A stretch of 64,000 nt of DNA from assembly GCA_965237635.1 (NCBI GenBank), contig CBDEFX010000002.1, forward strand, positions 1,736,001 through 1,800,000, in the 5' to 3' direction. The DNA comes from CBDEFX01 sp965237635 (GTDB taxonomy: Bacteria > Chloroflexota > Dehalococcoidia > Lucifugimonadales > CAUZJF01). Each line of letters starts with the position of its first letter. The first letter of the stretch is position 1. The notes under the pieces are model-generated. The model was not told where the DNA came from. It did no database searches and worked only from the letters and a program-made list of their open reading frames with translations. This document shows positions 33,320 to 42,532 of the stretch, piece by piece. Position numbers and translations under genes: made by a program.

Positions 33320-33816
33320 GTGAAGAAGGTCCTGGTAATAGGAAGCGGCGGCGGCGGGAAGTCGACCCTGTCCGTGCAACTGGGCGCGGCCTTGGGCCTG
33401 CCGGTCGTTCACCTTGATAGGCTCCACTGGAAACCTGGCTGGACGGCACCCGATAGGGACGAGTGGCAAGAGACGGTCACAAAGCTAGTGGCAGCAGATG
33501 AGTGGGTTATGGACGGCAACTATGGGGCAGTCTGAACCTAAGGATCCCTGCCGCGGACACGATCATATACATGGATTTTCCGCCTCTTATCTGCCTCTGG
33601 AGGGTAATCAAACGCCGTTTCCGCTATAGAAACGCGGACAGGCCAGATATGGCCCCTGGATGTCAGGAGCAACTAAACTGGGCATTCATGAAGTGGATCT
33701 GGGGCTTCAGGAAGAAGCAGAGGCCGCGAATCCTGAAAAGTCTTGAGACGTACTCGGAGAACAAAGCCGTCGTCGTCTTGACAGGCCCGAGCCAAGTTTC
33801 CAGCTTCCTGGGGTAG
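33320..33816 (+). pseudogene. FlaR/adenylate-kinase-like P-loop protein, frameshifted
   Basis: The first 71 codons carry VLVIGSGGGGKSTLSVQL, a Walker A loop, then PVVHLDRLHWKPGW and WVMDGNYG, typical of the FlaR/topology-modulation kinase family. At about 33528 the frame hits TGA, while the next frame continues the family pattern as SLNLRIPAADTIIYMDFPP and KRRFRYRNADRPDMA. One missing G in the run TATGGGGCAG restores a ~165-residue protein. It may be a real mutation or a homopolymer sequencing error. Confidence 0.7.
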
Positions 33817-33892
33817 GTTCAGAGCCAGGATGAATGAGGAGACGCGGGACTAAAGCACGGAGACAGAAAGTCCTGAAGTGGAGGGTCGGGCC

Positions 33893-35092
33893 GTGGTCGG
33901 CAAGCGTACTGTCCGGGATGTCGACCTTGCCGGCAAGACTGTGCTGGTGCGTGTCGACTACAATGTGCCGTTCCATCCTGGCACTACCGAGATCGCCGAT
34001 GACTCGCGGATTACGGGGTCGTTGCCCACGGTCCGCTATCTGATAGAGCAGCGGTGCAAGGTCGTGCTCTGCTCGCACCTAGGGCGCCCGAAGGGCAAGG
34101 TGGTGGAGGAGTTGCGAATGGGCCCGGTGGCGAAGCGTCTGTCCGAGCTGCTAGGCAGCCCGGTAGTTCAGGCGCCGGACTGCATCGGTCCAAAGGTACG
34201 GGAGCTAGTCGACGGGTTGGCGCCGGGCGACGTCTTAATGCTGGAAAATCTGCGGTTCCATCCGGAGGAGGAGGCCAACGACCCGGAGTTCGGGGCGGCT
34301 TTGGTGGGCTCGTTGATCGATCTATATGTCAACGACGCCTTTGGGGCCGCTCATCGCGCTCATGCCTCGATTGTGGGGGTCGCCGATTTCTTGCCCGCCG
34401 TGTCGGGCCTGCTGATGGCCCGCGAGCTCGAGGTGCTGGGGTCGGTACTGGACAACCCACGCGGGCCGTTCGTCGCGATCCTGGGCGGAGCAAAGGTGGA
34501 CGACAAGATCGCTGTACTCCGGAACTTCGCGAAGATGGTCGACACCCTCATAGTCGGCGGGGGGATGGCGGCGACGTTCCTTAGGGCGCAAGGGCTCGAA
34601 GTTGGGGAGTCTGTTGTGGAGGAGGACAGGGTCCAGGCTGCCGACGAGCTCATCGGCGCCGCCCGCGATGGGGGGTTGAATCTGCTATTGCCGGAGGACC
34701 TTGTGATAGCCGACGCCTTTCGCGCGGACGCGCAAAATCGGGTGGTCAAGGCTGACGGGACCCCTGCCGGGTGGCGGATCATGGACATCGGGCCGCGGAC
34801 TGTTTCCTCGTATGAGAGCGCATTGTCGGGGGCGAAAACTGTAGTCTGGAACGGGCCTATGGGGGTGAGCGAGTGGCAGCCGTTCGCCGAGGGGACCAGC
34901 CGAGTCGCCAACGCGGTTGCCGGTCTTGCCGGTGCGACTACGGTGATCGGTGGAGGCTCCACGGCGGAGGTGGTCATAGGCCTGGGCCTCGCTGACGAGA
35001 TGACCCACGTATCCACTGGTGGAGGGGCTTCCCTGAAGTTTCTCGAGGGCAGCACCTTGCCGGGGGTCGCCGCTCTGATGGACAAGGGCTAG
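33893..35092 (+). CDS. pgk: Phosphoglycerate kinase
   Basis: The protein has 399 residues from GTG 33893, which follows GGAGGG; GTG at 33878 lies in front of that site. Motifs are VLVRVDYNVPF, SHLGRPKGK, LLENLRFHPEEE, ILGGAKVDDKI and the ATP-binding VIGGGSTAEVV with VSTGGGASLKFLEG. It makes ATP from 1,3-bisphosphoglycerate. It forms a lower-glycolysis group with apgM and tpiA. No gap gene is present. Confidence 0.95.
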   Translation: MVGKRTVRDVDLAGKTVLVRVDYNVPFHPGTTEIADDSRITGSLPTVRYLIEQRCKVVLCSHLGRPKGKVVEELRMGPVAKRLSELLGSPVVQAPDCIGPKVRELVDGLAPGDVLMLENLRFHPEEEANDPEFGAALVGSLIDLYVNDAFGAAHRAHASIVGVADFLPAVSGLLMARELEVLGSVLDNPRGPFVAILGGAKVDDKIAVLRNFAKMVDTLIVGGGMAATFLRAQGLEVGESVVEEDRVQAADELIGAARDGGLNLLLPEDLVIADAFRADAQNRVVKADGTPAGWRIMDIGPRTVSSYESALSGAKTVVWNGPMGVSEWQPFAEGTSRVANAVAGLAGATTVIGGGSTAEVVIGLGLADEMTHVSTGGGASLKFLEGSTLPGVAALMDKG

Positions 35093-35108
35093 AGCCATGT
35101 CCGGGGCC

Positions 35109-35149
35109 CCTCGATACGTCCCGATGTCGAATCGGGCCTACTCGGGGTA
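35109..35149 (+). repeat. Palindromic repeat family B, copy 4
   Basis: CCTCGATACGTCCCGATGTC then GAATCGGGCCTACTCGGGGTA; the inner loop differs slightly from copy 1. Confidence 0.8.
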
Positions 35150-35183
35150 TACGGGAGGGAGCCATACGCCGCCGCAGTCGGCA

Positions 35184-35217
35184 GTCCCGAGTAGCCCCGT
35201 CGGGGGCGTATCGAGGG
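35184..35217 (-). repeat. Palindromic repeat family B, copy 5 (reverse orientation)
   Basis: On the minus strand it reads CCTCGATACG, then CCCCCGACGGGG as the inner stem, then CTACTCGGGACT. Facing copy 4, it gives an inverted pair between pgk and apgM. Confidence 0.7.
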
Positions 35218-35223
35218 AGGACC

Positions 35224-36429
35224 ATGATCGACTTCCCTGAAAGCCAGGACCTATGTCAGGCCACACCAACCAAGATCGTCATGCTGGTTGTGGATGGGCT
35301 GGGGGGCCTGCCTCACCCTGATACTCGGAAGTCGGAGTTGGAGACGGCCGCTCTTCCGAACCTCGACCGGCTCGCACGAGAGAGCGCGTGCGGGCTTACG
35401 ACACCCGTCGGCCCGGGTATTACCCCCGGCAGCGGACCCGGACACCTGGCCCTGTTCGGGTACGACCCTGTGAAGTACCTCATTGGGCGAGGCGTGCTCG
35501 AAGCGCTCGGTATCGGTGTGGAGCTGCGAGATGAGGACGTGGCCGCGAGGGGTAACATCTGTACCGTAAACGGTAACGGCCTGATTGTAGACCGGCGTGC
35601 GGGGCGGATATCTACCGAAGAAAGCACCCCTATCGTGAGTATGCTGGACCGGATAGAGGTGGGCGCGGTCGAGCTTTCGGTCTATCCCGTGAGGGAACAC
35701 CGGTTTGTCCTTGTGATGCGAGGGCAGGGGGTCGGCGCGAATGTAAGCGAGACGGATCCTCAGGACCTGCGAGTGGGGCCTCTGGAAGCGAAGGCGCTAT
35801 CCGACGACTCGGAGGTCACAGCGACGGCCGTGAACGAGTTCGTTGCCTCCACACACGAGGCGCTCCGGAGCCGGAACACGGCGAATATGGTGCTGCTGCG
35901 CGGGTTCTCCCGAATTCCTCAGCTGCCTGACATGGGTGAAAAGTACCGGCTCAACCCGGCCGCCATTGCGGGGTACCCAATGCACCGCGGTATCGCCGAG
36001 CTCATCGGCATGGAGGTCCTTGATGCAGGCGCGACCTTCGACGACGAACTGGACACCCTGGAGCGGAACTTCGCGGACCACGACTTTTTCTTCCTGCACT
36101 ACAAGCCGACCGACGCAGCAGGCGAGGACGGGGACTTTAGCGCGAAGGTCGCAGCGTTGCAGGAGCTGGACACCAGGATATCTCGACTGCTGGACCTTGG
36201 CCCCGACGTGCTCGTGGTTGCCGGCGACCATTCCACTCCGTCGATTATGGGCAGCCACAGCTGGCACCCCGTCCCTCTGATGGTCCACTCAGCCTTGACG
36301 AAGGGTGACGGGGTAGGGGAGTTCTCCGAGCGCGGCTGCGCAGCCGGCTCGATTGGTCGAGTGTCCGCAACCAGCGTGATGATGCTGGCGCTGGCTCATG
36401 CAGGCAAGCTCCGAAAGTTCGGGCCATAG
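35224..36429 (+). CDS. apgM: Cofactor-independent phosphoglycerate mutase, archaeal type
   Basis: The protein has 401 residues and belongs to the alkaline phosphatase superfamily. Motifs are MLVVDGLGGLPHPDTRKSEL, GITPGSGPGHLALFGYDP with the catalytic Ser, FFLHYKPTDAAGEDGD and VVAGDHSTPSIMGSHSWHP. It interconverts 3- and 2-phosphoglycerate. This archaeal-type enzyme, rather than GpmI or GpmA, fits Chloroflexota. Confidence 0.92.
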   Translation: MIDFPESQDLCQATPTKIVMLVVDGLGGLPHPDTRKSELETAALPNLDRLARESACGLTTPVGPGITPGSGPGHLALFGYDPVKYLIGRGVLEALGIGVELRDEDVAARGNICTVNGNGLIVDRRAGRISTEESTPIVSMLDRIEVGAVELSVYPVREHRFVLVMRGQGVGANVSETDPQDLRVGPLEAKALSDDSEVTATAVNEFVASTHEALRSRNTANMVLLRGFSRIPQLPDMGEKYRLNPAAIAGYPMHRGIAELIGMEVLDAGATFDDELDTLERNFADHDFFFLHYKPTDAAGEDGDFSAKVAALQELDTRISRLLDLGPDVLVVAGDHSTPSIMGSHSWHPVPLMVHSALTKGDGVGEFSERGCAAGSIGRVSATSVMMLALAHAGKLRKFGP

Positions 36430-36458
36430 GGCGGCGGAGCTACGCTTCGGCAGTTGAG

Positions 36459-36752
36459 ATGGGTTTGATCAAGGAGCCGGGCCTGGCGATACGGCCAATG
36501 AGGGACGAGCCGCAGGACTACGAGCTACTTTCCAAATGGCTTAGCGACGAGCGGGTGTTGGAGTTCGCCTACGGTCGAGACAACCCGTTTCCAGTCGACC
36601 GTGTTCGTGCCAAGTTTGGCCCTCGTGTCCGCGGCGAGGAGAGGGTCGTGCCTTGCATGCTCGAGTACGACGACATCTCTATCGGCTACATGTAGTACTA
36701 TCCTGTCGAGAAGAACCACGACAGCTACTGGCAGGTGGAGGCGCCTCGATGA
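36459..36752 (+). pseudogene. Truncated GNAT acetyltransferase with in-frame UAG
   Basis: The frame reads LAIRPMRDEPQDYELLSKWL, DERVLEFAYGRDNPFP and MLEYDDISIGYM, the N-terminal half of AAC(6')-like acetyltransferases. TAG at 36693-36695 is followed in the same frame by YYPVEKNHDSYWQ, where relatives have Gln-Tyr-Tyr-Pro. The frame then ends at a TGA overlapping the tpiA start. The acetyl-CoA binding half is missing, so the gene is a relic whatever the UAG means. Confidence 0.7.
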
Positions 36753-37507
36753 ACAGACCGATCATCGCCGGCAACTGGAAAATGAACATGGCGATCGAAG
36801 AGGGGAGGCAGTTGGCTTCCAGAATGAAGCCGGGCCTAGAGGAGGTCGACGACGTCAATACGGTCTTGTGTCCTCCGTTCACCGCGCTCCCGGCTGTCGG
36901 AGAGGTCCTACGAGGCTCGAGTGTCGCGCTCGGCGCGCAGGATATGTACCACGAGATGAGCGGAGCATATACAGGGGAGGTCTCTCCGGCGATGTTGGCT
37001 GAGCTATGCCGTTTCGTCATCATCGGACACTCCGAGCGGCGGCAGCTCTTCGGGGAAACCGACGACTCAGTCAGCAAGAAGGTCGAGGCGGCCCTGGAGG
37101 TAGGGTTGCGCCCGATCGTCTGCGTAGGCGAGCGGCTGGAAGAGCGGGATGGCGGGCTCGCCGAGTCCGTAGTCCAGGACCAGATCGGGCTTGGCCTCGA
37201 ACGTGTCGCGACCACAGAGGACCTGGTGTTGGCCTATGAGCCAGTCTGGGCGATCGGGACGGGAAAGGCCGCTACCTCTCAGGATGCCCAGGTCATGATG
37301 GCGCACATCCGGGGTTTGCTGGCTGTACGGTTCGGCGACGAGGCGGCCGGAGGCGTTGCCCTGCTGTATGGTGGGAGCGTGACCGCCGAAAACGTCGCCG
37401 AGTTCGTCGGGCAACCGGACATAGACGGCGCGCTGGTCGGCGGCGCGAGCCTTAAAGCCGACTCGTTTGTCGAGCTGGTGCGGAATGTGGCCGACGCAGT
37501 GCGCTAG
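36749..37507 (+). CDS. tpiA: Triosephosphate isomerase
   Basis: The protein has 252 residues from ATG 36749, preceded by GGTGGAGG. Catalytic segments are IIAGNWKMN (Lys), VIIGHSERR (His) and VLAYEPVWAIGTG (Glu), with LLYGGSVTAEN as the phosphate loop. It belongs to the glycolysis group after pgk and apgM. Longer upstream frames have no family similarity. Confidence 0.95.
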   Translation: MNRPIIAGNWKMNMAIEEGRQLASRMKPGLEEVDDVNTVLCPPFTALPAVGEVLRGSSVALGAQDMYHEMSGAYTGEVSPAMLAELCRFVIIGHSERRQLFGETDDSVSKKVEAALEVGLRPIVCVGERLEERDGGLAESVVQDQIGLGLERVATTEDLVLAYEPVWAIGTGKAATSQDAQVMMAHIRGLLAVRFGDEAAGGVALLYGGSVTAENVAEFVGQPDIDGALVGGASLKADSFVELVRNVADAVR

Positions 37508-37529
37508 TCGCTAATTACGGATGATTTGA

Positions 37530-37640
37530 AGTGTCATTCTGAACTCGGTGAAGAATCTGGAGAGTGTTGGCCTCTGGCGAGCGACACCGGACGCAGACCC
37601 AGCCCCAGATGCTTCGTCGCGGACTCCTCAGCATGACATG
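37530..37640. repeat. Intergenic dispersed repeat (family E), copy 2
   Basis: GTGTCATTCTGAACTCGGTG, GAAGAATCTGGAGAG, then CCCCAGATGCTTCGTCGC and CAGCATGACATG. The two ends are roughly inverted, matching the unit at 28470 and the partial one at 46304. Confidence 0.55.
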
Positions 37641-37708
37641 TCGATGTCATAGCACGTGTCACTAACGACAGCATGACATGTCGACGTCAGAACAAGTGTC
37701 ATTAACGA
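37629..37708 (+). repeat. Two tandem 40-bp repeats
   Basis: CAGCATGACATGTCG at 37629 recurs at 37669 with a period of 40 bases. The copies differ at about six positions. They sit between the family E repeat and miaA. Confidence 0.8.
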
Positions 37709-37724
37709 CTAGAGGCGACGTGGT

Positions 37725-38648
37725 ATGTCCGGTGGACGAAAACTTCTGGCGATTGTCGGGCCTACCGCCACGGGGAAGACCGCTCTGGCGGTGTCGCTAG
37801 CCCGCGAATTCGACGGCGAGATCATCAGCGCAGATAGCAGACAGGTGTACCGGTATATGGATATCGGCACCGCAAAGCCGTCGATGGAGCAGCGGAAGGT
37901 GGTCCCTCACCATCTGATAGACGTGGTCGACCCGGACGAGGAGTATAGCCTGGCGCTCTTCCTTCGCCAGGCGCGCACCGCGATACAGGAGATCCGGTCA
38001 CGCTCAAAGCTGCCCATACTGGCGGGAGGCACCGGGCAGTACGTCTGGGCGCTTCTCGAGGGGTGGCAAGCGCCCGCGGTCCCGCCTGATCCAGGACTCC
38101 GGCATAGTCTCGAGAAAAGGGCGGACACCGATGGGGCCGCCGCTCTGCATAAGGAGCTGGCTAGGGTCGACCCCGAGCGAGCGGGCCGGATCGACGCTCG
38201 AAACGTCCGGCGTGTAGTCCGCGCTCTGGAGGTCCACTATGCGTCTCCAGACTCCTTAGCCGCGACCTCTCGTAAGGCACCGGCGTTCGAGCCAGTCGTC
38301 CTCGGGCTCACGCTTGAGCGAGCCACCCTATACCAGCGGGCGGACCGACGTGTCGACGCGATGATAGAGGGGGGCTGGGTCGCGGAGGTCGAGGAGCTTC
38401 TACTTAAGGGCTACGGGCCGGATATGCCGTCAATGTCGAGTCTGGGATATAAGGAGCTGGCCGGACACCTCGGAGGTGAGATAACGCTGGATGAGGCGGT
38501 CGCAAAAATCAAGCTGCGGACTCATCGGTTGGTGAGGCAGCAATACGCCTGGTTTCGCCACAAAGACGAGAGAATCCGCTGGTTTCAGACGTCGCCTGAG
38601 GGCACTCGGCAGGCCGCCGCGTATGCGCGGGAGGTCTCAGTCAGGTAG
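37725..38648 (+). CDS. miaA: tRNA dimethylallyltransferase
   Basis: The protein has 307 residues. It has the P-loop AIVGPTATGKTALA, then DSRQVYRYMDIGTAKP, HHLIDVVDPDEEYS, LAGGTGQYVWALLEGW and SLGYKELAGHL. It adds the isopentenyl group to A37 of tRNAs reading UNN codons. It lies upstream of dapF with 68 bases between. Confidence 0.93.
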   Translation: MSGGRKLLAIVGPTATGKTALAVSLAREFDGEIISADSRQVYRYMDIGTAKPSMEQRKVVPHHLIDVVDPDEEYSLALFLRQARTAIQEIRSRSKLPILAGGTGQYVWALLEGWQAPAVPPDPGLRHSLEKRADTDGAAALHKELARVDPERAGRIDARNVRRVVRALEVHYASPDSLAATSRKAPAFEPVVLGLTLERATLYQRADRRVDAMIEGGWVAEVEELLLKGYGPDMPSMSSLGYKELAGHLGGEITLDEAVAKIKLRTHRLVRQQYAWFRHKDERIRWFQTSPEGTRQAAAYAREVSVR

Positions 38649-38716
38649 GTGGGCGCGACCGCCTAACGGCTCGCGGCTATGCTACAATTCCGGGCATGGC
38701 GCTGAAGGGCGAAAAA

Positions 38717-39565
38717 ATGAGATTCACCAAGATGCATGGCGCGGGGAACGACTACCTCTTCATCGATGCCAGGGGGGAACAAAGAGACTGGCCCTCGCTT
38801 TCCGTCGCCATGAGCGACCGACACACGGGCGTCGGCTCGGACGGTATCATCCTGGCCCTTCCCTCAGAGCGCGCCGACCTCCGCATGCAGATGTTCAACG
38901 CCGACGGCTCCGAAGGTGAGATGTGCGGAAATGGCATCCGCTGTTTGGCCGGGTTCGCACTGACCCGGGACATCGTGTCGGCGGACACCTCGCCAGTGGT
39001 GATCGAGACTCTGGTGGGAGAACGGGTAGTTACGCCCATAGCCTGGGATGAGGGTAGGGTAGTGCGGGCCACCGTTGGCATGGGTCAGCCGAGCGTCGCC
39101 GTCGCCGATATCCCGGTTCACGCCCCCGGCCACGAGATGATTATGGACTATCCACTGCAAGTCGACGGCCACACCTTCGAGATCAGCTGCGTTTCGATGG
39201 GCAACCCGCATGCAGTCGCTTTCCTGGATACGCCGGTCGAGGACGTGGCGCTGCAAGAGGTCGGGCCACTGGTGGAAAACCACCCTATGTTTCCCCAGCG
39301 TGTGAATTTCGAGATCGCGAACGTCACGGACTCAGGACACGTCAGGGCACGAGTATGGGAACGGGGCTCTGGCCAGACGATGGCCTGTGGGAGTGGCGCA
39401 TGCGCCATCGCAGTCATCGGCGGCCTCAAGCGACTCACCGGCGACGAGGTGACTGTCTCGCTGCCCGGCGGTGAGCTGGTCGTGCGGTGGCCGGGACCTG
39501 GCCGTGGGGAGGTAGTCCTCGAGGGGCCGGTCGTCGAGGTGTTCGAAGGGGAGTGGCCGGAGTAG
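38717..39565 (+). CDS. dapF: Diaminopimelate epimerase
   Basis: It converts LL- to meso-diaminopimelate for lysine and cell-wall synthesis. From ATG 38717 (AAGGG upstream) it has 282 residues. It opens FTKMHGAGNDYLFID; the two catalytic Cys lie in MCGNGIRC and MACGSGACAI. An in-frame ATG at 38696 adds seven residues not seen in relatives. It is followed by dapL, the enzyme that makes its substrate. Confidence 0.94.
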   Translation: MRFTKMHGAGNDYLFIDARGEQRDWPSLSVAMSDRHTGVGSDGIILALPSERADLRMQMFNADGSEGEMCGNGIRCLAGFALTRDIVSADTSPVVIETLVGERVVTPIAWDEGRVVRATVGMGQPSVAVADIPVHAPGHEMIMDYPLQVDGHTFEISCVSMGNPHAVAFLDTPVEDVALQEVGPLVENHPMFPQRVNFEIANVTDSGHVRARVWERGSGQTMACGSGACAIAVIGGLKRLTGDEVTVSLPGGELVVRWPGPGRGEVVLEGPVVEVFEGEWPE

Positions 39566-39935
39566 CCTGAGGTCACACCGGGGCTCCACGTCGTAGCTTA
39601 TTGCTCTGAAGATCGCGCCGACGCTTGTATAGGCGACCATGAGCAATCATGTTTCCGAGCCCGATGGCGCGTCGGGCGAGGAACCTGGATTGCGGGAGTG
39701 TCAGATCGCAGACTGGTCCTCACTGCTCCAGAAACCCCCAGCCCCCCCAGGCCCCTCACTCCGTTCAGGGAGACAAGATCAAATCTCTTTCCATCCATCC
39801 GGGGGCAGCAGCAGGTCGTTAGAACATCCATCTGCGACCAAAGTTTGTACTGGGATGGAGCTAACAAAAACGTAAAAGGTTCCTGGGCTGGTGTATCGGT
39901 GCTGGAGTCGTAGATAGTAAAGTCGTGGAGGTAGC
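39566..39935. other. 370-base gap between dapF and dapL
   Basis: I see no convincing gene here. Two small open frames have neither ribosome sites nor recognisable sequence. The text CTCACTCCGTTCAGGGAGAC at about 39757 resembles the dispersed repeat pieces at 42745. No riboswitch pattern was recognised before dapL. Confidence 0.5.
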
Positions 39936-41111
39936 GTGAAGTTCGCTGACCGAGTTGGCCAGGTCCCTCCCTATCTGTTCGTACAGATCAGTCGGAAGAT
40001 CGCGGAGAAGCAGGCCCAAGGCATCGAGGTGATCAGCTTCGGTATCGGGGACCCAGATATCGCGACGCCGGACAGCGTCGTGGCCGCCTTGCGAGAGTCC
40101 GCCCTCGACCCCCTCAACCACCGATACGCCGAGAGCAACGGCCTGCCTATGTTCCGACGGGCGGTTGCTGAATGGTACGAGCGCCGGTTCGGCGTATCTT
40201 TGGACCCGAACAAAGAGGTGCTCTCCCTAATAGGCGCAAAGGAGGGGATCGGCCATGTCGCGCTCTGCTTTATCGAGCCTGGGGACATAGCGCTAATTCC
40301 CGACCCATCGTATCCGGTCTACTCGGTCGGGACCCTGTTCGCGGGCGGGGAAAGCTATACGATGCCTCTCTCTGAGGAGAATGGTTGGCTGCCCGACCTT
40401 GACGCGATCCCCGAGGACGTGGCGCGCAAGGCGACGGTCATGTGGCTCAACTATCCGAACAATCCGACCGGGGCCACGGCTGAGTTGGACTACTTCCAGC
40501 GGGTTGTCGACTTCGTCAAGAAGCACGAAATTGCCGTTATGCACGACGCCTGCTACACGGAGGTCACGTACGACGGCTACCGGCCGTCGAGCTTCCTTCA
40601 AGCAGAAGGGGCCAAGGACGTGGGTCTGGAGTTCCACTCGCTCTCCAAGACCTACAACATGACCGGATGGCGGCTCGGGATGGCCGTTGGAAACGCAGAA
40701 ATGATCGACAAACTGATGATCGTCAAGTCGAATCTCGACTCGGGTGTGCCGCAGGCCGTTCAGCTCATGGGCATCGAAGCGATGGGCCTCCCGCAGGCAG
40801 TTATCGACGAGCGCAACACAGTCTACCAACGGCGGCGGGATCGGATTACGGCAGCGCTGCGGGAGATCGGCCTTGAGGTCAGGCTTCCGAAGGCGAGCCT
40901 ATACATCTGGGCGCGGGTCCCTGAGGGGTACACGTCCGCAGCGTTTTCCGAGCGGCTTTTGGAGGAGCGGGACGTCCTTGTCTCGCCTGGTACTGGGTAC
41001 GGCAGGTGTGGTGAGGGATACGTCAGGCTCTCGCTCACCGTTCCGGACGTTGAGATCGAGAAGGCACTGGAGCGCCTGGCTTCCTGGGAAATACCTCTGC
41101 CTTCATCATAG
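39936..41111 (+). CDS. dapL: LL-diaminopimelate aminotransferase
   Basis: A fold-type I PLP enzyme of 391 residues. Motifs are FGIGDPDIATPDSVV, HRYAESNGLPMFRRAVA, LNYPNNPTGATAEL, MHDACYTEVTYDGY and the PLP lysine in FHSLSKTYNMTGWRLG (about residue 238). It makes LL-DAP directly from tetrahydrodipicolinate, bypassing the succinylase or acetylase steps. Its position after dapF supports this role over a general aminotransferase. Confidence 0.9.
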   Translation: MKFADRVGQVPPYLFVQISRKIAEKQAQGIEVISFGIGDPDIATPDSVVAALRESALDPLNHRYAESNGLPMFRRAVAEWYERRFGVSLDPNKEVLSLIGAKEGIGHVALCFIEPGDIALIPDPSYPVYSVGTLFAGGESYTMPLSEENGWLPDLDAIPEDVARKATVMWLNYPNNPTGATAELDYFQRVVDFVKKHEIAVMHDACYTEVTYDGYRPSSFLQAEGAKDVGLEFHSLSKTYNMTGWRLGMAVGNAEMIDKLMIVKSNLDSGVPQAVQLMGIEAMGLPQAVIDERNTVYQRRRDRITAALREIGLEVRLPKASLYIWARVPEGYTSAAFSERLLEERDVLVSPGTGYGRCGEGYVRLSLTVPDVEIEKALERLASWEIPLPSS

Positions 41112-41125
41112 GAGGGCTGAACGCC

Positions 41126-41165
41126 CCTCGATACGTCCCGATGGGAATCGGGACTACTCGGGGTA
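41126..41165 (+). repeat. Palindromic repeat family B, copy 6
   Basis: CCTCGATACG, TCCCGATGGGAATCGGGA, CTACTCGGGGTA, as in copy 2. Decayed pieces continue to about 41275 (GGGGCATATCGAGAG, ACATCTCGGGGTAGGC). Confidence 0.85.
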
Positions 41166-41365
41166 TGCGGGGAGTAGGTCGCTGTGGCTGCAGATTTCAA
41201 ACAGTCCGTCGGGGCATATCGAGAGTAGCACTGCAGAGGGTATCGATCGCAAAGCAGGACATCTCGGGGTAGGCGGTGGAAGTGGGCCGTCGCAACCGAC
41301 GACCGTCGAGTATTCCGGCTGGGAGTTTCAGGCGAAGCAAGGACACTAGCCGAGGAGGGAAAGCA

Positions 41366-42532
41366 ATTCCGCGCAAGCTGATATCTAACCGACCGAAGGT
41401 CGAGCGCGTCTTCTTAGCCGGAGTAGAGCTCAGGGGACAACGCCAGCCCTGGAAGCCCGAAGACTCGCTGGCTGAGCTGGGGGAGCTCGCTCGGAGCGCA
41501 GACGCCCGCGTCGTTGGGTCTACGGTCCAGCGCGTGAACCGCCTTTCGCAGCACTACCTGGGAAAGGGCAAGATCGAAGAGCTCAGAGGACATGCTCAAG
41601 AGGGTAGGTTCGACACACTTATCTGCGACGACGAGCTGTCGCCCACCCAGCAGAAGAACCTCGAGGACGCCCTCGGGACCGCAAAGGTGATCGACCGCAC
41701 GGCGCTGATCCTGGATGTCTTTGCGCGCCGCGCGCAGTCGCACGAGGGCCGTCTTCAGGTTGAGCTGGCCCAGCACGAGTACCTGTTGCCGAGGCTGGCG
41801 GGCCAGTGGGCCCACCTGGAGCGCCTTGGAGGTGGTATCGGCACCCGAGGGCCTGGGGAGACCCAGATCGAGACCGATCGGCGTCTAGTGCGCGGCAGGA
41901 TTCAGCGAATCAAGAAGTCCCTCCAGAGTGTTCGCCGCCACCGCGGACAGTACCGGACGCGGCGCAAGGAGCGAGGCTTTCCTGTCGCGAGCCTGGTCGG
42001 GTACACCAACGCCGGGAAGAGCACGCTGCTGAACAGCCTTACCGGAGCCTCGGTCCCGGTCGAGGACAAGCTGTTCTCAACCCTCGATCCAGTCACACGT
42101 CGGATCCGCCTGTCGTCAGGGCGAGAGCTGCTGCTGACAGACACCGTCGGCTTCATCCAGAAGCTCCCGCCGGCCGTTGTCGCTGCCTTCAGAGCCACTC
42201 TTGAGGAGATCGAAGAGACCGCGCTCATCGTACACGTCGTCGATATCGCACACCCAAACGCGGGCGCTCACGCGGAAGTGGTCGAGGGCATACTCGAAGA
42301 GATGGGTCTCGCTGACAAGCCGCGCATTCTCGTGCTCAACAAAGTGGACTTGCTCGAAAGCCGCGGGGCCGAGTCCTTGGGTAACGCTATGAACGACGTG
42401 GCAAAGCGTCCCAGGACAGTCATGATCTCGGCGCTGCAGGGTACTGGCATCGACAACTTGTTGGCGGAGCTGGACGATATGCTCTCAGAGGTCGCGTCGT
42501 CCGAGCTTGCGGGCGGCGTCGTCGCAGGGTAG
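41366..42532 (+). CDS. hflX: GTPase HflX
   Basis: A ribosome-associated GTPase. The N-terminal domain has RVNRLSQHYLGKGKIEEL and GGIGTRGPGETQIETDR, followed by the G domain with SLVGYTNAGKSTLLNSL, LTDTVGFIQKLPPAVV and LVLNKVDLL. From 41366 it has 388 residues. No ATG, GTG or TTG sits correctly; AGGAGG at 41354-41359 is placed seven bases before an ATT codon at 41366, which may be the start. GTG at 41276 would translate repeat B debris, so I consider it unlikely. Confidence 0.88.
   Translation: MPRKLISNRPKVERVFLAGVELRGQRQPWKPEDSLAELGELARSADARVVGSTVQRVNRLSQHYLGKGKIEELRGHAQEGRFDTLICDDELSPTQQKNLEDALGTAKVIDRTALILDVFARRAQSHEGRLQVELAQHEYLLPRLAGQWAHLERLGGGIGTRGPGETQIETDRRLVRGRIQRIKKSLQSVRRHRGQYRTRRKERGFPVASLVGYTNAGKSTLLNSLTGASVPVEDKLFSTLDPVTRRIRLSSGRELLLTDTVGFIQKLPPAVVAAFRATLEEIEETALIVHVVDIAHPNAGAHAEVVEGILEEMGLADKPRILVLNKVDLLESRGAESLGNAMNDVAKRPRTVMISALQGTGIDNLLAELDDMLSEVASSELAGGVVAG

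Noticed and set aside
39639..39875. A 78-codon frame between dapF and dapL
   Set aside because: It runs through repeat-like text with no ribosome site or family similarity.
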